From Lysobacteraceae bacterium (GTDB lineage: Bacteria > Pseudomonadota > Gammaproteobacteria > Xanthomonadales > Xanthomonadaceae), in NCBI GenBank assembly GCA_004297225.1, contig SCUI01000004.1, forward strand, positions 102,724 to 166,723: a DNA stretch of 64,000 nucleotides, in the 5' to 3' direction. The translations under genes were made by a program, and so were the position numbers. Positions 1 to 9,728 of the stretch are shown here, piece after piece. A model generated the notes under the pieces. That model did not search any database. It saw nothing but the letters and a program-made list of their open reading frames with translations, and had not been told where the DNA came from. Numbering within the stretch: the stretch's first letter is position 1; each line of letters begins with the position of its first letter.

Positions 1-978
1 AGCGGCGAGCGCTTCATGGAGCGCTACGCGCCCAACGCCAAGGACCTGGCCTCTCGCGACGTGGTCAGCCGCGCGATGACCATGGAAATCCGCGCCGGCA
101 ACGGCGTCGGCGAGCACAAGGACCACATCTTCCTGGACCTGACCCACCTCAACCCGGCCGACATCCACGAGAAGCTGCCCGGCATCGCCGAGAGCGCGCG
201 GATCTTCGCCGGCGTCGACGTGGAGAAGCAGCCGATCCCGGTGATCCCGACCGTGCACTACAACATGGGCGGCATCCCCACCAACTACCACGGCGAAGTG
301 GTGCAGCTGAGCAACGGCAATCCCGACGCCGTGGTCCCCGGCCTGTACGCGATCGGCGAGGCCGCCTGCGTGTCGGTGCACGGCGCCAACCGCCTGGGTT
401 CGAACTCGCTGCTGGACCTGGTGGTGTTCGGCCGCGCCGTCGCCAACCGCGCCGCCGAGACGATCAAGCCCGGGCAACCGCATGGCCGCCTGGCGCCGGA
501 CGCCGCCGATGCCGCGCTGGCGCGCTTCGACAAGGTGCGCAACGCCAACGGCTCGCTGCCGACCGCGGTGATCCGCGACCGCATGCAGCGCACGATGCAG
601 GCCGACGCCGCGGTGTTCCGCACCGGCGAGACGCTGGCCGAGGGCGTGGAGAAGATCCGCGCGATCCGCGACTCGTTCGCCGACGTCCGCGTCACCGACC
701 GCTCGCTGGTCTGGAACTCGGACCTGGTGGAGACGCTGGAACTGAAGAACCTGCTCGACCAGGCGCTGGCGACGATCGTCTCGGCCGCCAACCGTACCGA
801 GTCGCGCGGCGCCCACGCCCGCGAAGACTACCCGGACCGCAACGACGAGCAGTGGATGAAGCACAGCCTGTGCTGGGTCGCCGAGGACGGGCGCACCCAC
901 ATCGATTACCGCCCCGTGCACCTGTACACGCTGGACGACGAGGTCGAGATGGTTCCCCCCAAGCCGCGGGTGTATTGA
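1..978 (+). CDS. sdhA: Succinate dehydrogenase flavoprotein subunit, C-terminal part (partial)
   Basis: The reading frame is open from base 1, so the N-terminus lies outside the window and about 325 residues are visible. SdhA oxidises succinate to fumarate with covalent FAD on the cytoplasmic face of the inner membrane (TCA cycle, complex II). Visible are the late FAD-binding segment [20 protein letters not shown], the [12 protein letters not shown] segment, and the C-terminal catalytic stretch [15 protein letters not shown] conserved in SdhA/FrdA. The internal ATG at 16 in the ORF track is only the first Met in the window. The stop is separated by one base from sdhB, so the genes form an operon. 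Confidence 0.97.
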   Translation, partial: SGERFMERYAPNAKDLASRDVVSRAMTMEIRAGNGVGEHKDHIFLDLTHLNPADIHEKLPGIAESARIFAGVDVEKQPIPVIPTVHYNMGGIPTNYHGEVVQLSNGNPDAVVPGLYAIGEAACVSVHGANRLGSNSLLDLVVFGRAVANRAAETIKPGQPHGRLAPDAADAALARFDKVRNANGSLPTAVIRDRMQRTMQADAAVFRTGETLAEGVEKIRAIRDSFADVRVTDRSLVWNSDLVETLELKNLLDQALATIVSAANRTESRGAHAREDYPDRNDEQWMKHSLCWVAEDGRTHIDYRPVHLYTLDDEVEMVPPKPRVY

Positions 979-979
979 G

Positions 980-1816
980 ATGGCCGAGTTTTCGCTGCCG
1001 AGGAATTCGAAGGTCCACCCGGGCCGCCACTTCGCCGCGCCGGAAGGCGCCAAGCGCACCCGCACCTTCAAGATCTATCGCTGGAGCCCGGACGACAGCG
1101 AGAACCCGCGCACCGACACCTACGAGGTGGACCTGGACCGCTGCGGGCCGATGGTCCTGGACGCGCTGATCAAGATCAAGAACGAGGTCGACCCGACGCT
1201 GACCTTCCGCCGTTCCTGCCGCGAGGGCATCTGCGGCTCGTGCGCGATGAACATCGACGGCGTCAACACGCTGGCCTGCATCTGCGCCATCGACGGCGCG
1301 GCCGATCCGCAGCCGGCGCTGGCGCCGACGCCGCAGCGGCCTTCCGTGAAGAGCAAGGGCCCCGTCGCGATCTACCCGCTGCCGCACATGCCGGTGGTCA
1401 AGGACCTGGTCCCGGACCTCACCCATTTCTACGCGCAGTACGCCTCGATCAAGCCGTGGATCCGCACCCAGAGCTCGCCGCCGCCGGATCGCGAGCGGCT
1501 GCAGTCCAAGGAGGACCGGGCCAAGCTCGACGGCCTGTACGAATGCATCCTCTGCGCCTGCTGCTCCACCGCGTGCCCGAGCTACTGGTGGAACGGCGAG
1601 AAGTACCTGGGCCCGGCGATCCTGCTGCAGGCCTACCGCTGGATCGTCGACTCGCGCGACGAGGCCACCGGCGAGCGCCTGGACGACCTCGAGGATCCGT
1701 TCAAGCTGTACCGCTGCCACACCATCATGAACTGCACGCGCACCTGCCCGAAGGGGCTGAACCCCGCGCGCGCCATCGCGATGACCAAGCAGCTCATGCT
1801 CGAGCGCCATGGCTGA
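980..1816 (+). CDS. sdhB: Succinate dehydrogenase iron-sulfur subunit
   Basis: A 278-residue SdhB, slightly longer than the usual 235-260. It passes electrons from SdhA flavin to the membrane quinone site through three Fe-S clusters. All three cysteine sets are visible: the 2Fe-2S motif CREGICGSC with a later Cys in VNTLAC, the 4Fe-4S set [12 protein letters not shown], and the 3Fe-4S set [14 protein letters not shown]. The ATG lies one base after the sdhA stop. The 3' end overlaps the next gene by 8 bp, so sdhA-sdhB-sdhE are probably co-translated. Confidence 0.97.
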   Translation: MAEFSLPRNSKVHPGRHFAAPEGAKRTRTFKIYRWSPDDSENPRTDTYEVDLDRCGPMVLDALIKIKNEVDPTLTFRRSCREGICGSCAMNIDGVNTLACICAIDGAADPQPALAPTPQRPSVKSKGPVAIYPLPHMPVVKDLVPDLTHFYAQYASIKPWIRTQSSPPPDRERLQSKEDRAKLDGLYECILCACCSTACPSYWWNGEKYLGPAILLQAYRWIVDSRDEATGERLDDLEDPFKLYRCHTIMNCTRTCPKGLNPARAIAMTKQLMLERHG

Positions 1817-2063
1817 TCCCGTGGAGCCGACCCTGGGTCGGCTCAGATGGCGCTGCAGGCGCGGCATGCAGGAACTGGACGTGCTCATGCTGCGCTACCT
1901 CGACCAACGCTACGTGGCTGCTTCCGAAGCCGAGCGCGCGGTTTTCCTACGCCTGCTGGACACCGAGGACGACAAACTCTGGCACTGGTGCATGGGCCAC
2001 GAGGCCGCCCCCGATGCCGAACTCGACGCCCTGGTGCAACGGATCCGCCAGCTTCCCGCTTGA
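1809..2063 (+). CDS. sdhE: FAD assembly factor SdhE
   Basis: An 84-residue small helical protein that promotes covalent flavinylation of SdhA. The family signature RRGMQELD (RGxxE) is at residues 17-24, followed by the typical helix [13 protein letters not shown]. It overlaps the end of sdhB. Residues 5-12 (VEPTLGRL) are encoded by a REP-B palindrome, and the remaining sequence starts in the family-typical way at LRWRCRRGM, so the palindrome appears to have lengthened the N-terminus without damaging the core. Confidence 0.93.
   Translation: MADPVEPTLGRLRWRCRRGMQELDVLMLRYLDQRYVAASEAERAVFLRLLDTEDDKLWHWCMGHEAAPDAELDALVQRIRQLPA
1821..1844. repeat. REP-B palindrome inside sdhE
   Basis: GTGGAGCCGACC then a CTGG centre then GTCGGCTC matches the REP-B consensus GTAGAGCCGACCCATGG with two changes, one of which removes the TAG stop (GTG instead of GTA). 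It is translated in frame as VEPTLGRL at the SdhE N-terminus. Confidence 0.75.
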
Positions 2064-2382
2064 GTGGCGCCCCTCGCGCTGGCTCATCGGCGCCCTGGCG
2101 CTGATCGCCGTGCTGGCACCCATTGCCGTGCTGCAATCGGAAATGCCGCGCCCGTGGGCGTGGCCGCTGGCGGCGCTCGCCGCGGGCTACGGCATCAGGC
2201 TGGCCTGGCGCGAAGGACGCAAGCCACCGCGCATCCTCGACTGGCCGCTCCCCGGCGCCACGCTGTCCTGGCGCGGGCCGATCCTGTTCCTGCGCGCCCC
2301 GGGCCTGGCCCTGGCCTGGTGGCCCGACACGCTGGATGCGGCGACCCGCCGGGAACTTCGCCTGGCCTCCATGGCACCATAG
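2014..2382 (+). CDS. YgfX/CptA-like inner-membrane protein, sdhE partner
   Basis: An open frame of about 122 residues directly after and overlapping sdhE. It has a double hydrophobic segment ([18 protein letters not shown] and [13 protein letters not shown]) and a C-terminal part ([37 protein letters not shown]) with the pattern of E. coli YgfX, which is encoded beside sdhE (ygfY) and is a small membrane protein linked to cell-shape/toxin phenotypes. No strong ribosome site is visible. The first ATG in frame at 2014 lies inside sdhE, and a later non-ATG start near the sdhE stop is possible. Identification rests on synteny and weak pattern similarity. Confidence 0.6.
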   Translation: MPNSTPWCNGSASFPLEWRPSRWLIGALALIAVLAPIAVLQSEMPRPWAWPLAALAAGYGIRLAWREGRKPPRILDWPLPGATLSWRGPILFLRAPGLALAWWPDTLDAATRRELRLASMAP

Positions 2383-2389
2383 GACACTT

Positions 2390-3631
2390 ATGTTCAAACC
2401 CGTCCCCGTCGCCATCGGCCTGCGCTACCTGCGCGCCAAACGCCGCAACGGCTTCATCTCCTTCATTTCCATGGCCTCGATCCTCGGCATCGCCATCGGC
2501 GTGGCCGCGCTGATCACGACGCTGGCGGTGATGACCGGTTTCCAGACCGAGATCCGCACGCGGATGCTGGAGATGGCCGCCCACGCCACGGTCACCGCCG
2601 ACGGCGTGCCGATGGAGAACTGGCGCGAAGCCATCGCCAGCGCCTACCAGGATCCGCGCGTGGCCGGCGCCGCGCCCTACGTCGAGACCGAGGCGATGCT
2701 GCGCGGCCAGCGCAGCCAGGGCGCGATCGTGCGTGGCGTGATCCCGGAGCAGGAGGACAAGGTGTCGGTGTTCGCCGAGAAGATGGTGCAGGGCCGGCTC
2801 TCCGACCTCACCCCCGGCAGCTTCAACATCGTCCTGGGCGCCGAGCTCGCGCTGTGGCTGGGCGTGGGCGTGGGCGACGACGTGATCGTGACCACCGGCC
2901 TGCAATCCACGCCGGTCGGCGGCATCCCGCAGTTCAAGCGCTTCACCGTCAGCGGCATCTTCGAGGCCGGCTACCAGGAATACGACAAGGGCCTGGCGGT
3001 CACCAACCTCAAGGACATCCAGCGCGTCACCCGCATGGGCGACGGCGTCACCGGCGTGCGCCTGCGCCTGCACGACATGAACCTGGCCGCGCAGGTCGCC
3101 CGCGACCTGGCGCTCAAGCTCAAGGGCGCCGAACGGGTCAGCGACTGGACCTACGACAACGCCAACATGTTCCGCGCGCTCAAGCTCGAGAAGACGATGA
3201 TGGGCATCCTGCTGTCGCTGATCATCGCGATGGGCGCGTTCAACCTGGTCAGCTCGCAGGTGATGCTGGTCACCGACAAGCAGGCCGACATCGCCATCCT
3301 GCGCACCCTGGGCCTGGCGCCGCGCGGGGTGATGCAGGTGTTCATGGTGCAGGGCTCGCTGATCGGCGTGATCGGCACCGTACTCGGCGTGGTCGGCGGC
3401 GTGCTGCTCACGCTCAACCTCGAACACATCCTGCACGCGATCGAAAGCGTGGTCGGCGTGGAGCTGATGCCCGAGGACGTGTACTACATCACCGGCCTGC
3501 CGACCGAGCTCAACCCGGGCGACGTCGCCTGGATCGCCTGCGTGGCGCTGGCGATGGCGTTCATCGCCACGATCTACCCGGCGTGGCGCGCGGCGCGGAC
3601 GCCGCCGGCGGAGGCGTTGCGCTATGAGTAA
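2390..3631 (+). CDS. lolC: Lipoprotein-releasing ABC transporter permease LolC/LolE
   Basis: A 413-residue permease of the LolCDE complex, which extracts lipoproteins from the inner membrane for transfer to LolA. Start chosen at [19 protein letters not shown], the standard family N-terminus; the ORF track's upstream extension is a shadow of the previous gene. One N-terminal TM ([21 protein letters not shown]), a large periplasmic MacB-like domain, and three C-terminal TM segments ([47 protein letters not shown]) are visible. It overlaps lolD by 8 bp. Only one permease gene is seen, so LolC- and LolE-type roles cannot be told apart. Confidence 0.93.
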   Translation: MFKPVPVAIGLRYLRAKRRNGFISFISMASILGIAIGVAALITTLAVMTGFQTEIRTRMLEMAAHATVTADGVPMENWREAIASAYQDPRVAGAAPYVETEAMLRGQRSQGAIVRGVIPEQEDKVSVFAEKMVQGRLSDLTPGSFNIVLGAELALWLGVGVGDDVIVTTGLQSTPVGGIPQFKRFTVSGIFEAGYQEYDKGLAVTNLKDIQRVTRMGDGVTGVRLRLHDMNLAAQVARDLALKLKGAERVSDWTYDNANMFRALKLEKTMMGILLSLIIAMGAFNLVSSQVMLVTDKQADIAILRTLGLAPRGVMQVFMVQGSLIGVIGTVLGVVGGVLLTLNLEHILHAIESVVGVELMPEDVYYITGLPTELNPGDVAWIACVALAMAFIATIYPAWRAARTPPAEALRYE

Positions 3632-4364
3632 TGCGAAAGCGGGAACGGGGAACGGGGAACGGGGAATGGTGGGGTCCGCGATCATCAAGGCTGAAGGGCT
3701 GGGGAAGACCTACGCGGAAGGGAAGTTGCGGACGCCGGTGTTCGACGGGCTGAACTTTGCCGTCGAGGCGGGCGAGACGGTGGCGATCCTGGGGCCATCG
3801 GGCGCCGGCAAGAGCACCTTGCTGCACCTGCTGGGCGGCCTCGACACCCCGACCAGCGGCGAGGTCTACGTCGCCGGGCAGAAGATGAGCGCGCTGTCGG
3901 ATGCCGCGCGCGGCCGCCTGCGCAACCGCGCGCTCGGCTTCGTCTACCAGTTCCACCACCTGCTGCCCGAGTTCACCGCGCTGGAGAACGTGATGCTGCC
4001 GGTGCTGCTCAACGGCACCGGTGTCCACGAGGCGACGGCGAAGGCGCGCACGCTGCTCGAGTCCGTCGGCCTCGGCCATCGGCTGGAGCACAAGCCGGGC
4101 GAACTGTCCGGCGGCGAGCGCCAGCGCGCCGCGGTCGCGCGCGCGCTGGTCAACGGCCCGGGCTGCGTGCTCGGCGACGAGCCGACCGGCAACCTGGACG
4201 AGAAGACCGCCGCGCACGTGTTCGGGCAGATGCTCGAACTCAACCGCGCCCAGCGCACCAGCCTGGTGCTGGTCACCCATGACCGCAGCCTGGCCCGGCG
4301 CCTGGATCGCGTCCTGGAACTGCACGAGGGTCGCCTGCGGGAAGTCGCCGCCGCCGACGTGTAG
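3624..4364 (+). CDS. lolD: Lipoprotein-releasing ABC transporter ATP-binding protein
   Basis: A 246-residue ATPase of the LolCDE complex. Walker [12 protein letters not shown]-loop [19 protein letters not shown] signature LSGGERQR and Walker [13 protein letters not shown] are all present. The start overlaps lolC. The first 14 residues ([11 protein letters not shown]) come from a GGGAACG heptamer repeated about three times, and the conserved protein begins at [16 protein letters not shown] later start at Met-15 is therefore possible. Confidence 0.94.
   Translation: MSNAKAGTGNGERGMVGSAIIKAEGLGKTYAEGKLRTPVFDGLNFAVEAGETVAILGPSGAGKSTLLHLLGGLDTPTSGEVYVAGQKMSALSDAARGRLRNRALGFVYQFHHLLPEFTALENVMLPVLLNGTGVHEATAKARTLLESVGLGHRLEHKPGELSGGERQRAAVARALVNGPGCVLGDEPTGNLDEKTAAHVFGQMLELNRAQRTSLVLVTHDRSLARRLDRVLELHEGRLREVAAADV
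3640..3666 (+). repeat. GGGAACG tandem heptamer at the lolD 5' end
   Basis: Three nearly identical copies of GGGAACG plus a fourth ending GGGAATGG lie at the beginning of the annotated lolD frame. A 7-bp unit shifts frame at each copy-number change, so slippage here would switch the upstream start in and out of frame. Confidence 0.6.
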
Positions 4365-4377
4365 CCGCTGAACCCAC

Positions 4378-4406
4378 CTTGTGGGAGCGGCGCAAGCCGC
4401 GACGCT
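4378..4406. repeat. REP-A palindrome, lolD-comEC intergenic
   Basis: A complete REP-A unit (CTTGTGGGAGCGGC followed by GCAAGCCGCGACGCT) lies between lolD and comEC. The inner arms GCGGC...GCCGC can form a hairpin. Confidence 0.85.
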
Positions 4407-4500
4407 TTAGGAAATCTCCGGCGCGTTGCCGCGGCATCCGCCGATGGCGGGCAACCATGCCCGCCATCGATGCTGGGTCATGCCCCCGCGCGAACCCTCG

Positions 4501-6927
4501 ATGGCGCCATTCGGACCGGCCGCGGCGGCGTCGTTGCTGGCGGGCGTATGCGCCTGCCTGGCGTTGCCGGCGTTGCCAAGCACCGCGTGGCTCTGGCTTG
4601 CCGGCCTGGCGGGCGCGTGGATGTGGTGGCGTGCCACTGCGTGGCGCTTGCCTGGGCCGATGCTGTGCGGCTTCGCCCTGGCGGGACTGCATGCCGGCGT
4701 TGCGCTGGCCGATCGCTTGCCGACAGTGCTGGAAGGCGCCGATATCGTCGTCACGGGTCGGGTCGTCCAGTTGCCGGAGCGTGAGCCTGGCCGCGTGCGA
4801 TTCCGCTTCCGCGTGGATGACGACAACCGGCAACTGCCGCCGCTGAAGGACAAGCTGCTGGACCTGTCGTGGTACGAGGAGCGGTGGAGTCGCGGCGCAA
4901 GCCGCGACATCACTCCCGGCTCGCGCTGGCGACTCACCCTGCGCCTGCGCGCACCACGCGGCCTGCGCAATCCGGGGACCATCGATACCGGGAAGCGGGC
5001 GCTGGCCGAAGGCATCGCCGCAACCGGTTACGTGCGCGATCCGCAAAGCGCCGCACGGTTCGCGCCCGCGGCCGGCATCGACGCCTGGCGCCACCGCATG
5101 TCCGCGCGGATCGCCGGCACGGTGTCGTTGCCATCGCACCGCTTCCTGCAGGCATTGGCGCTGGGCGACACCCGGTCGCTCACCGACGCCGACTGGGCCA
5201 CGCTGCGCGCCTCCGGGCTGACCCACCTGATCGCGATCTCGGGCTTCCACGTCGGCCTGGTCGCGGGCTTCGCGGCGTTGCTGGCGGCGGCGATCTGGTG
5301 GTTGTTCCCGGCACTCGGCCGACGGTTGCCGCGCATGCAAGCCGCCGCCATCGCCGCGCTGCTTGGAGCCAGCGGCTACGCCGCGGTCGCGGGCTTCGCG
5401 CTGCCGACCGTGCGCACCGTGCTGATGATCGGCCTGGTCGTCTGCGCGCGCCTGCTGCGTCGCGCGCAACACATGGGTGATGCGCTTGCATTGGCCGCCA
5501 TCACGACCTTGCTGGTGGATCCGCTGGCGGTGCTGTCGGCCGGCTTCTGGCTCAGTTTCGCCGGTGTCGCCTGGTTGCTCTGGTGCCTGCCGGGCAGCGG
5601 CGAACGCGGATGGCGCGCGACGTTGCGCGGATTCCTCGGCGCGCAGGCCGTCGCCACCATCGGCCTGCTGCCATTCACCGTGATCCTGTTCGGCCAGGCC
5701 TCGCTGGCCGGGCCGTTCGCGAACCTGCTCGCGATCCCGTGGTGGAGCCTGGTGGTCGTGCCGCTTGCCTTGTTCGGCACCGGCATGGAGTGGCTGCACG
5801 CGGGCGCGGGCGGCTGGCCGTGGCGATTCGCCGCGCAGGCCTTCGACCTGGCCTGGCCATGGTTCGAACGCATCGCCGCCAGTCCGCTGGCGTTCTGGTG
5901 GCTGCCCGAACCGGCGTGGTTCGCCTTGCCGCTCGCGATCCTCGGCGGCTTCTGGCTGCTGCTGCCGCGCGGGCTTCCCGGCAAGCCGCTGGCGCTGCTG
6001 TTGTGGTTGCCGCTGCTGTGGCCGCAGCGCGGCCTGCCGGCGCACGGCGCGGCGGAACTGGTGGTGCTCGACGTCGGCCAGGGTCTGTCGGTGCTGGTGC
6101 GCAGCGCCGGGCATGCGCTGCTCTTCGACATGGGGCCGGGCCAGCCGGAAGGCTTCGACGCCGGCGCGTCCGTGGTGGTGCCGGCGCTGCATGCGCTGGG
6201 CGTGCGGCGGCTGGATGCGATGGTGGTGAGCCACGCGGACAACGATCATTCGGGCGGATTCGGTTCGGTGGTGGCGGCGTTTCCGCCGGCGATCGTGTTC
6301 CAGCCGGAGGGCATGGAGAAGAGCGTCGCGGCTCGTGCCGCTCCCACAAGGGGGCCCATGCGCGAGTGCACTGCGGGATTGCACTGGAGCTGGGACGGCG
6401 TCGACTTCCGCTTCCTGCATCCGCCGCGCTGGTTCCCGTACATGGACAACGATTCCTCGTGCGTGCTGCGGATCGCGGCCGGCGGGCGGGTGGCGTTGTT
6501 GCCCGGCGACATCGGCAAGGTGGTGGAGGAGGGCCTGGCGAAGCGGCAGGGCGACGCGATCCGCGCCGACGTCGTGGTGCTGTCGCACCACGGCAGCCGG
6601 CATTCGTCGACGCCGGCGTTCGTCGAGGCGACGCAGGCACGGTGGGCACTGGTGTCGGCGGGGTATTCGAACCGGTTCGGGCATCCGGACGGGGAGGTCG
6701 TGGCGCGCTGGCGGGCGTCGGGGGCGGAGGTGCCGAATACCGCCGAGACCGGCGCGCAGCGGCTGCTGCTGGATGCGAACGGGGTCACGTTCATGGGTGA
6801 ACGGGTGCGACGGCGGCGCTTGTGGGATGCGGCCGCGGCTTGCGCCGCTCCCACAAAGGGGCTTGCCGGGCGGGTTATCCTTCCTCCCGGAATCGGATCG
6901 AGGGGTGGCGCGTGCTGGAATTGGTGA
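4501..6927 (+). CDS. comEC: ComEC/Rec2 DNA-uptake channel
   Basis: A polytopic membrane protein of about 808 residues that forms the inner-membrane channel for transforming DNA. An N-terminal soluble DUF4131-like region, the Competence TM domain (LTHLIAISGFHVGLVAGFAALL and about ten hydrophobic segments), and a C-terminal metallo-beta-lactamase-like domain with VVSHADNDHSGG and LSHHGSRHSS are visible. In-frame ATGs at 4426, 4480 and 4501 are possible starts; none has a clear ribosome site, and 4501 gives the most conventional N-terminus. Three REP-A-related insertions lie in the frame (WSRGASRD, VAARAAPTRG, and the C-terminal AAACAAPTKG). The last 36 codons appear to be read-through of palindrome and exbB leader. 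Confidence 0.92.
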   Translation: MAPFGPAAAASLLAGVCACLALPALPSTAWLWLAGLAGAWMWWRATAWRLPGPMLCGFALAGLHAGVALADRLPTVLEGADIVVTGRVVQLPEREPGRVRFRFRVDDDNRQLPPLKDKLLDLSWYEERWSRGASRDITPGSRWRLTLRLRAPRGLRNPGTIDTGKRALAEGIAATGYVRDPQSAARFAPAAGIDAWRHRMSARIAGTVSLPSHRFLQALALGDTRSLTDADWATLRASGLTHLIAISGFHVGLVAGFAALLAAAIWWLFPALGRRLPRMQAAAIAALLGASGYAAVAGFALPTVRTVLMIGLVVCARLLRRAQHMGDALALAAITTLLVDPLAVLSAGFWLSFAGVAWLLWCLPGSGERGWRATLRGFLGAQAVATIGLLPFTVILFGQASLAGPFANLLAIPWWSLVVVPLALFGTGMEWLHAGAGGWPWRFAAQAFDLAWPWFERIAASPLAFWWLPEPAWFALPLAILGGFWLLLPRGLPGKPLALLLWLPLLWPQRGLPAHGAAELVVLDVGQGLSVLVRSAGHALLFDMGPGQPEGFDAGASVVVPALHALGVRRLDAMVVSHADNDHSGGFGSVVAAFPPAIVFQPEGMEKSVAARAAPTRGPMRECTAGLHWSWDGVDFRFLHPPRWFPYMDNDSSCVLRIAAGGRVALLPGDIGKVVEEGLAKRQGDAIRADVVVLSHHGSRHSSTPAFVEATQARWALVSAGYSNRFGHPDGEVVARWRASGAEVPNTAETGAQRLLLDANGVTFMGERVRRRRLWDAAAACAAPTKGLAGRVILPPGIGSRGGACWNW
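4889..4908. repeat. REP-A core inside comEC (first)
   Basis: The inner core GTCGCGGCGCAAGCCGCGAC is a near-perfect inverted repeat. It is read in frame as SRGASRD in the DUF4131-like region, a different frame from the usual VGAAQAAT. Confidence 0.6.
6325..6351. repeat. REP-A inside comEC (second)
   Basis: Reverse-orientation REP-A (GTCGCGGCTCGTGCC then GCTCCCACAAGG), translated in frame as VAARAAPTRG within the metallo-beta-lactamase domain. Confidence 0.8.
6829..6858. repeat. REP-A at the comEC 3' end
   Basis: Reverse-orientation REP-A (GCCGCGGCTTGCGCC then GCTCCCACAAAGG), translated as AAACAAPTKG just before the comEC C-terminus and upstream of the exbB start. Confidence 0.75.
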
Positions 6928-7520
6928 AGGCGGGCGGGTGGCCGATGATCCCGCTGCTGCTGCTGTCGGCCGCGGCACTGGCGATCATCGTCGAACGCTT
7001 CTGGTCGCTGCGGCGGATCACCGTCATGCCGCCGGGCCTGGGCGACGAGGTGCGCGCGTGGGTCGCACGCGGCGGCGCGCTGGATCCGGGCCACATCGAG
7101 CAGTTGCGGCAGACCTCGCCGCTGGGCGCGTTGCTGGCCGCGGCGCTGGACGCCCGCACCCGGCCGCGCGAGCAGATGCGCGAGCGCATCGAGGACGCCG
7201 GGCGCCACCTCGTCCACCACCTGGAACGCTACCTCAACAGCCTCGGCACCATTGCCGCGGCCGGACCGTTGCTGGGCCTGTTCGGCACGGTCGTGGGCAT
7301 GATCCAGATGTTCATGGGCATCCTCGACCACGGCGTCGGCGACGTGAACCAGCTGGCCGGCGGCATCGGCAAGGCACTGGTCTGCACCGCCACCGGCATG
7401 ATCGTCGCGATCCCCGCGCTGATGTTCCATCGCTATTTCCGCGGCCGCATCGCCGGCTACATCGTCGAGATGGAGCACGAGGCCACCCAGTTGCTGGACA
7501 CGCTCGACCCGGTCCGCTGA
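6912..7520 (+). CDS. exbB: MotA/TolQ/ExbB family proton channel
   Basis: About 202 residues from a GTG start (VLELVKAGGWPMIPLL); the ATG at 6822 in the ORF track would run through a REP-A and is less likely. Three TM segments with the family motif AAGPLLGLFGTVVGMIQMF are visible. ExbB-type proteins use proton-motive force to drive TonB-like partners. The start lies within the last codons of comEC and the stop is 13 bp from exbD. In gammaproteobacteria this exbBD pair is often found just upstream of msbA-lpxK. Confidence 0.9.
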   Translation: MLELVKAGGWPMIPLLLLSAAALAIIVERFWSLRRITVMPPGLGDEVRAWVARGGALDPGHIEQLRQTSPLGALLAAALDARTRPREQMRERIEDAGRHLVHHLERYLNSLGTIAAAGPLLGLFGTVVGMIQMFMGILDHGVGDVNQLAGGIGKALVCTATGMIVAIPALMFHRYFRGRIAGYIVEMEHEATQLLDTLDPVR

Positions 7521-7533
7521 GCGATCGCCCCCG

Positions 7534-7977
7534 ATGCGCATCCGCGACTTCCGCGCCGACGACAGCCCGCAGATCGACCTGGTCCCGTTGATCGACGTGG
7601 TGCTGTGCCTGATCGTGTTCTTCGTCGTCACCACCACCTTCGACACGCGCTCGGTGCTGGAACTGGAACTGCCGCGCGCCCAGGGCGAAGCGGCGAAGCA
7701 GCAGACCCGGGCGCTCGACATCCTGGTCAACGCGGACGGCCGTTACTTCGTCGGTGACCGCGAGGCATTGCGCACCGATGTCGAATCTCTCAAGCGCACG
7801 ATCCTGGAAGTCGGCGGCGACGATCGCGAACGCGGCGTGCTGCTGCGCGCCGACGCGCGCACGCCACACCAGGCGGTGGTGACCGCGCTGGACGCGCTCG
7901 GCCAGCTCGGCTACCGCAACATTTCCATCGGCACCGCGCCCGATCCGGCGTCGCCGGCCCCGGGTCCCGCGCGATGA
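7534..7977 (+). CDS. exbD: Biopolymer transport protein ExbD/TolR family
   Basis: A 147-residue protein with one N-terminal TM (IDLVPLIDVVLCLIVFFVVTT) containing the Asp expected for proton conduction, and a small periplasmic domain ending QAVVTALDALGQLGYRNISIGT. It is the partner of the preceding ExbB. Its stop overlaps the msbA start (ATGA), showing tight coupling with lipid A export genes. Confidence 0.92.
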   Translation: MRIRDFRADDSPQIDLVPLIDVVLCLIVFFVVTTTFDTRSVLELELPRAQGEAAKQQTRALDILVNADGRYFVGDREALRTDVESLKRTILEVGGDDRERGVLLRADARTPHQAVVTALDALGQLGYRNISIGTAPDPASPAPGPAR

Positions 7978-9728
7978 GCGACCACGCCCCGGCCTGGCCG
8001 ATCTACAAGCGCCTGCTCGGTTACGCCGGCCGCTACTGGCCGCTGCTCACCGCCGCGTCGATCGGCATGGTGTTCGAGGCGCTGGCCGGCGGCGCGTTCG
8101 TGCAGTTGATGGACCCGCTGGTCAACCGCGGTTTCGTCAACCCCGAGCCGAAGATGGCGGTGCTGCTGCCGCTGGCGATCATCGCCCTGTTCATCATCCG
8201 CAGCATCGCCACCTTCGTCACCGACTACGGCATGGCCCGCGCCGGCCGCAGCGTGGTCCGCGACCTGCGCCAGGAGATCCTGGGCAAGTACCTGCGCATG
8301 CCCAGCCGCCATTTCGACACCGAATCGGTGCCGGCGATGGTCAGCCGCCTCAATTTCGACACCGAGCAGGTCACCCAGGCCGGCACCGACGCGGTCAAGG
8401 CGATCGTCACCGACGGCCTGACGATCGCCTACCTGCTCGGCATCATGGTCTACACCAGCCTCAAGGTGACCTTCGCGATGCTGCTGATCACGCCGCTGAT
8501 CGGCGTGCTCGTCTGGTACGTGGGCAAGCGCTACCGGCGCATCAGCCGCGGCATCCAGGAAGGCATGGGCGACCTGGCGCAGACCGCGGAGCAGTCGCTG
8601 GCCGCGCAGCAGGACGTCAAGGTCTACGGCGCGCAGGGCTTCGAGCTTTCGCGCTATTCGAAGCTGGTCGACCGCATGCTGCGGCTGAACATGAAGGTCG
8701 AGACCACGCGCGCGGGCAGCTCGGCGCTGGTGCAGATGCTGGCGGCCTCGGCGCTGGCGGCGATCGTCTGGGTCGCCACCCGCGAGGCGCTGCAGGGCCG
8801 GATCGACGCCGGCGAGTTCGTTGCGCTGATGACCGCGATGATGGCGATCATCCCGTCGCTGCGCCGGGTGACCAACGTGCAGGCGGTGATCGGGCGCGGC
8901 GTCGCCGCGGCGGAGCGGATCTTCGCGGTGCTGGACAGCGTGGAGGAGGGCGACGCCGGCAAGGTCGCGCTGTCGCGCGCCCGCGGCGAGCTCGTCTTCG
9001 ACCGGGTCAGCCTGCGCTACGCCGAGGACGACGGCGATGCGCGGCATGCGTTGCGCGACATCAGCTTCAGTGCGCGGCCCGGGACGGTGACGGCGATCGT
9101 CGGCCGCTCGGGCAGCGGCAAGACCTCGCTGGTGCGGCTGGTGCCGCGTTTCTACGAACCGTCCTCCGGGGCGATCACGCTCGATGGCGTGCCGTTGCGC
9201 GACTACCGGCTCGCCGACCTGCGCCGCCAGATCGCGCTGGTCGGGCAGCGGGTGATGCTGTTCGACGACAGCATCGGCGCCAACATCGCCTACGGCAGCG
9301 AGGCTTCGCCTGATGCGCTGCGGGCCGTGGCCGAAGCGGCGAACGCGTGGGAATTCATCGAGCGCCTGCCGCAGGGGCTGGACACGCCGATCGGCGAGAA
9401 CGGCTCGCTGCTGTCCGGCGGCCAGCGCCAGCGCCTGGCGATCGCGCGCGCGATGTTGAAGGACGCGCCGATCCTGATCCTGGACGAGGCGACCGCGGCG
9501 CTGGACACCGAGTCCGAGCGGCTGGTGCAGGACGCGCTCAACCGGCTGATGCCCGACCGCACCACGCTGGTGATCGCGCACCGGCTCTCGACCATCGAGC
9601 ACGCCGACCAGGTGCTGGTGCTCGACCAGGGCGAGCTGGTGGAGCAGGGCACGCACGCCGAGCTGCTCGCGCGCGGCGGCCTGTACGCGCACCTGCACCG
9701 CATGCAGTTCCGCGAAGCGTCGCCATGA
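7974..9728 (+). CDS. msbA: Lipid A export ATP-binding/permease protein
   Basis: A 584-residue half-transporter that flips lipid A-core across the inner membrane. Six TM helices occupy about residues 20-300, followed by an ATPase with Walker [11 protein letters not shown]-loop LVGQRVMLF, signature LSGGQRQR and Walker [13 protein letters not shown]. It overlaps exbD and lpxK by ATGA junctions, giving the canonical msbA-lpxK pair. Confidence 0.96.
   Translation: MSDHAPAWPIYKRLLGYAGRYWPLLTAASIGMVFEALAGGAFVQLMDPLVNRGFVNPEPKMAVLLPLAIIALFIIRSIATFVTDYGMARAGRSVVRDLRQEILGKYLRMPSRHFDTESVPAMVSRLNFDTEQVTQAGTDAVKAIVTDGLTIAYLLGIMVYTSLKVTFAMLLITPLIGVLVWYVGKRYRRISRGIQEGMGDLAQTAEQSLAAQQDVKVYGAQGFELSRYSKLVDRMLRLNMKVETTRAGSSALVQMLAASALAAIVWVATREALQGRIDAGEFVALMTAMMAIIPSLRRVTNVQAVIGRGVAAAERIFAVLDSVEEGDAGKVALSRARGELVFDRVSLRYAEDDGDARHALRDISFSARPGTVTAIVGRSGSGKTSLVRLVPRFYEPSSGAITLDGVPLRDYRLADLRRQIALVGQRVMLFDDSIGANIAYGSEASPDALRAVAEAANAWEFIERLPQGLDTPIGENGSLLSGGQRQRLAIARAMLKDAPILILDEATAALDTESERLVQDALNRLMPDRTTLVIAHRLSTIEHADQVLVLDQGELVEQGTHAELLARGGLYAHLHRMQFREASP

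Noticed and set aside
4273-6978. 901-residue minus-strand ORF opposite comEC
   Set aside because: It is the shadow of a GC-rich gene: low-complexity Arg/Gln/His-rich translation, no domain, and the plus-strand ComEC motifs are unambiguous.
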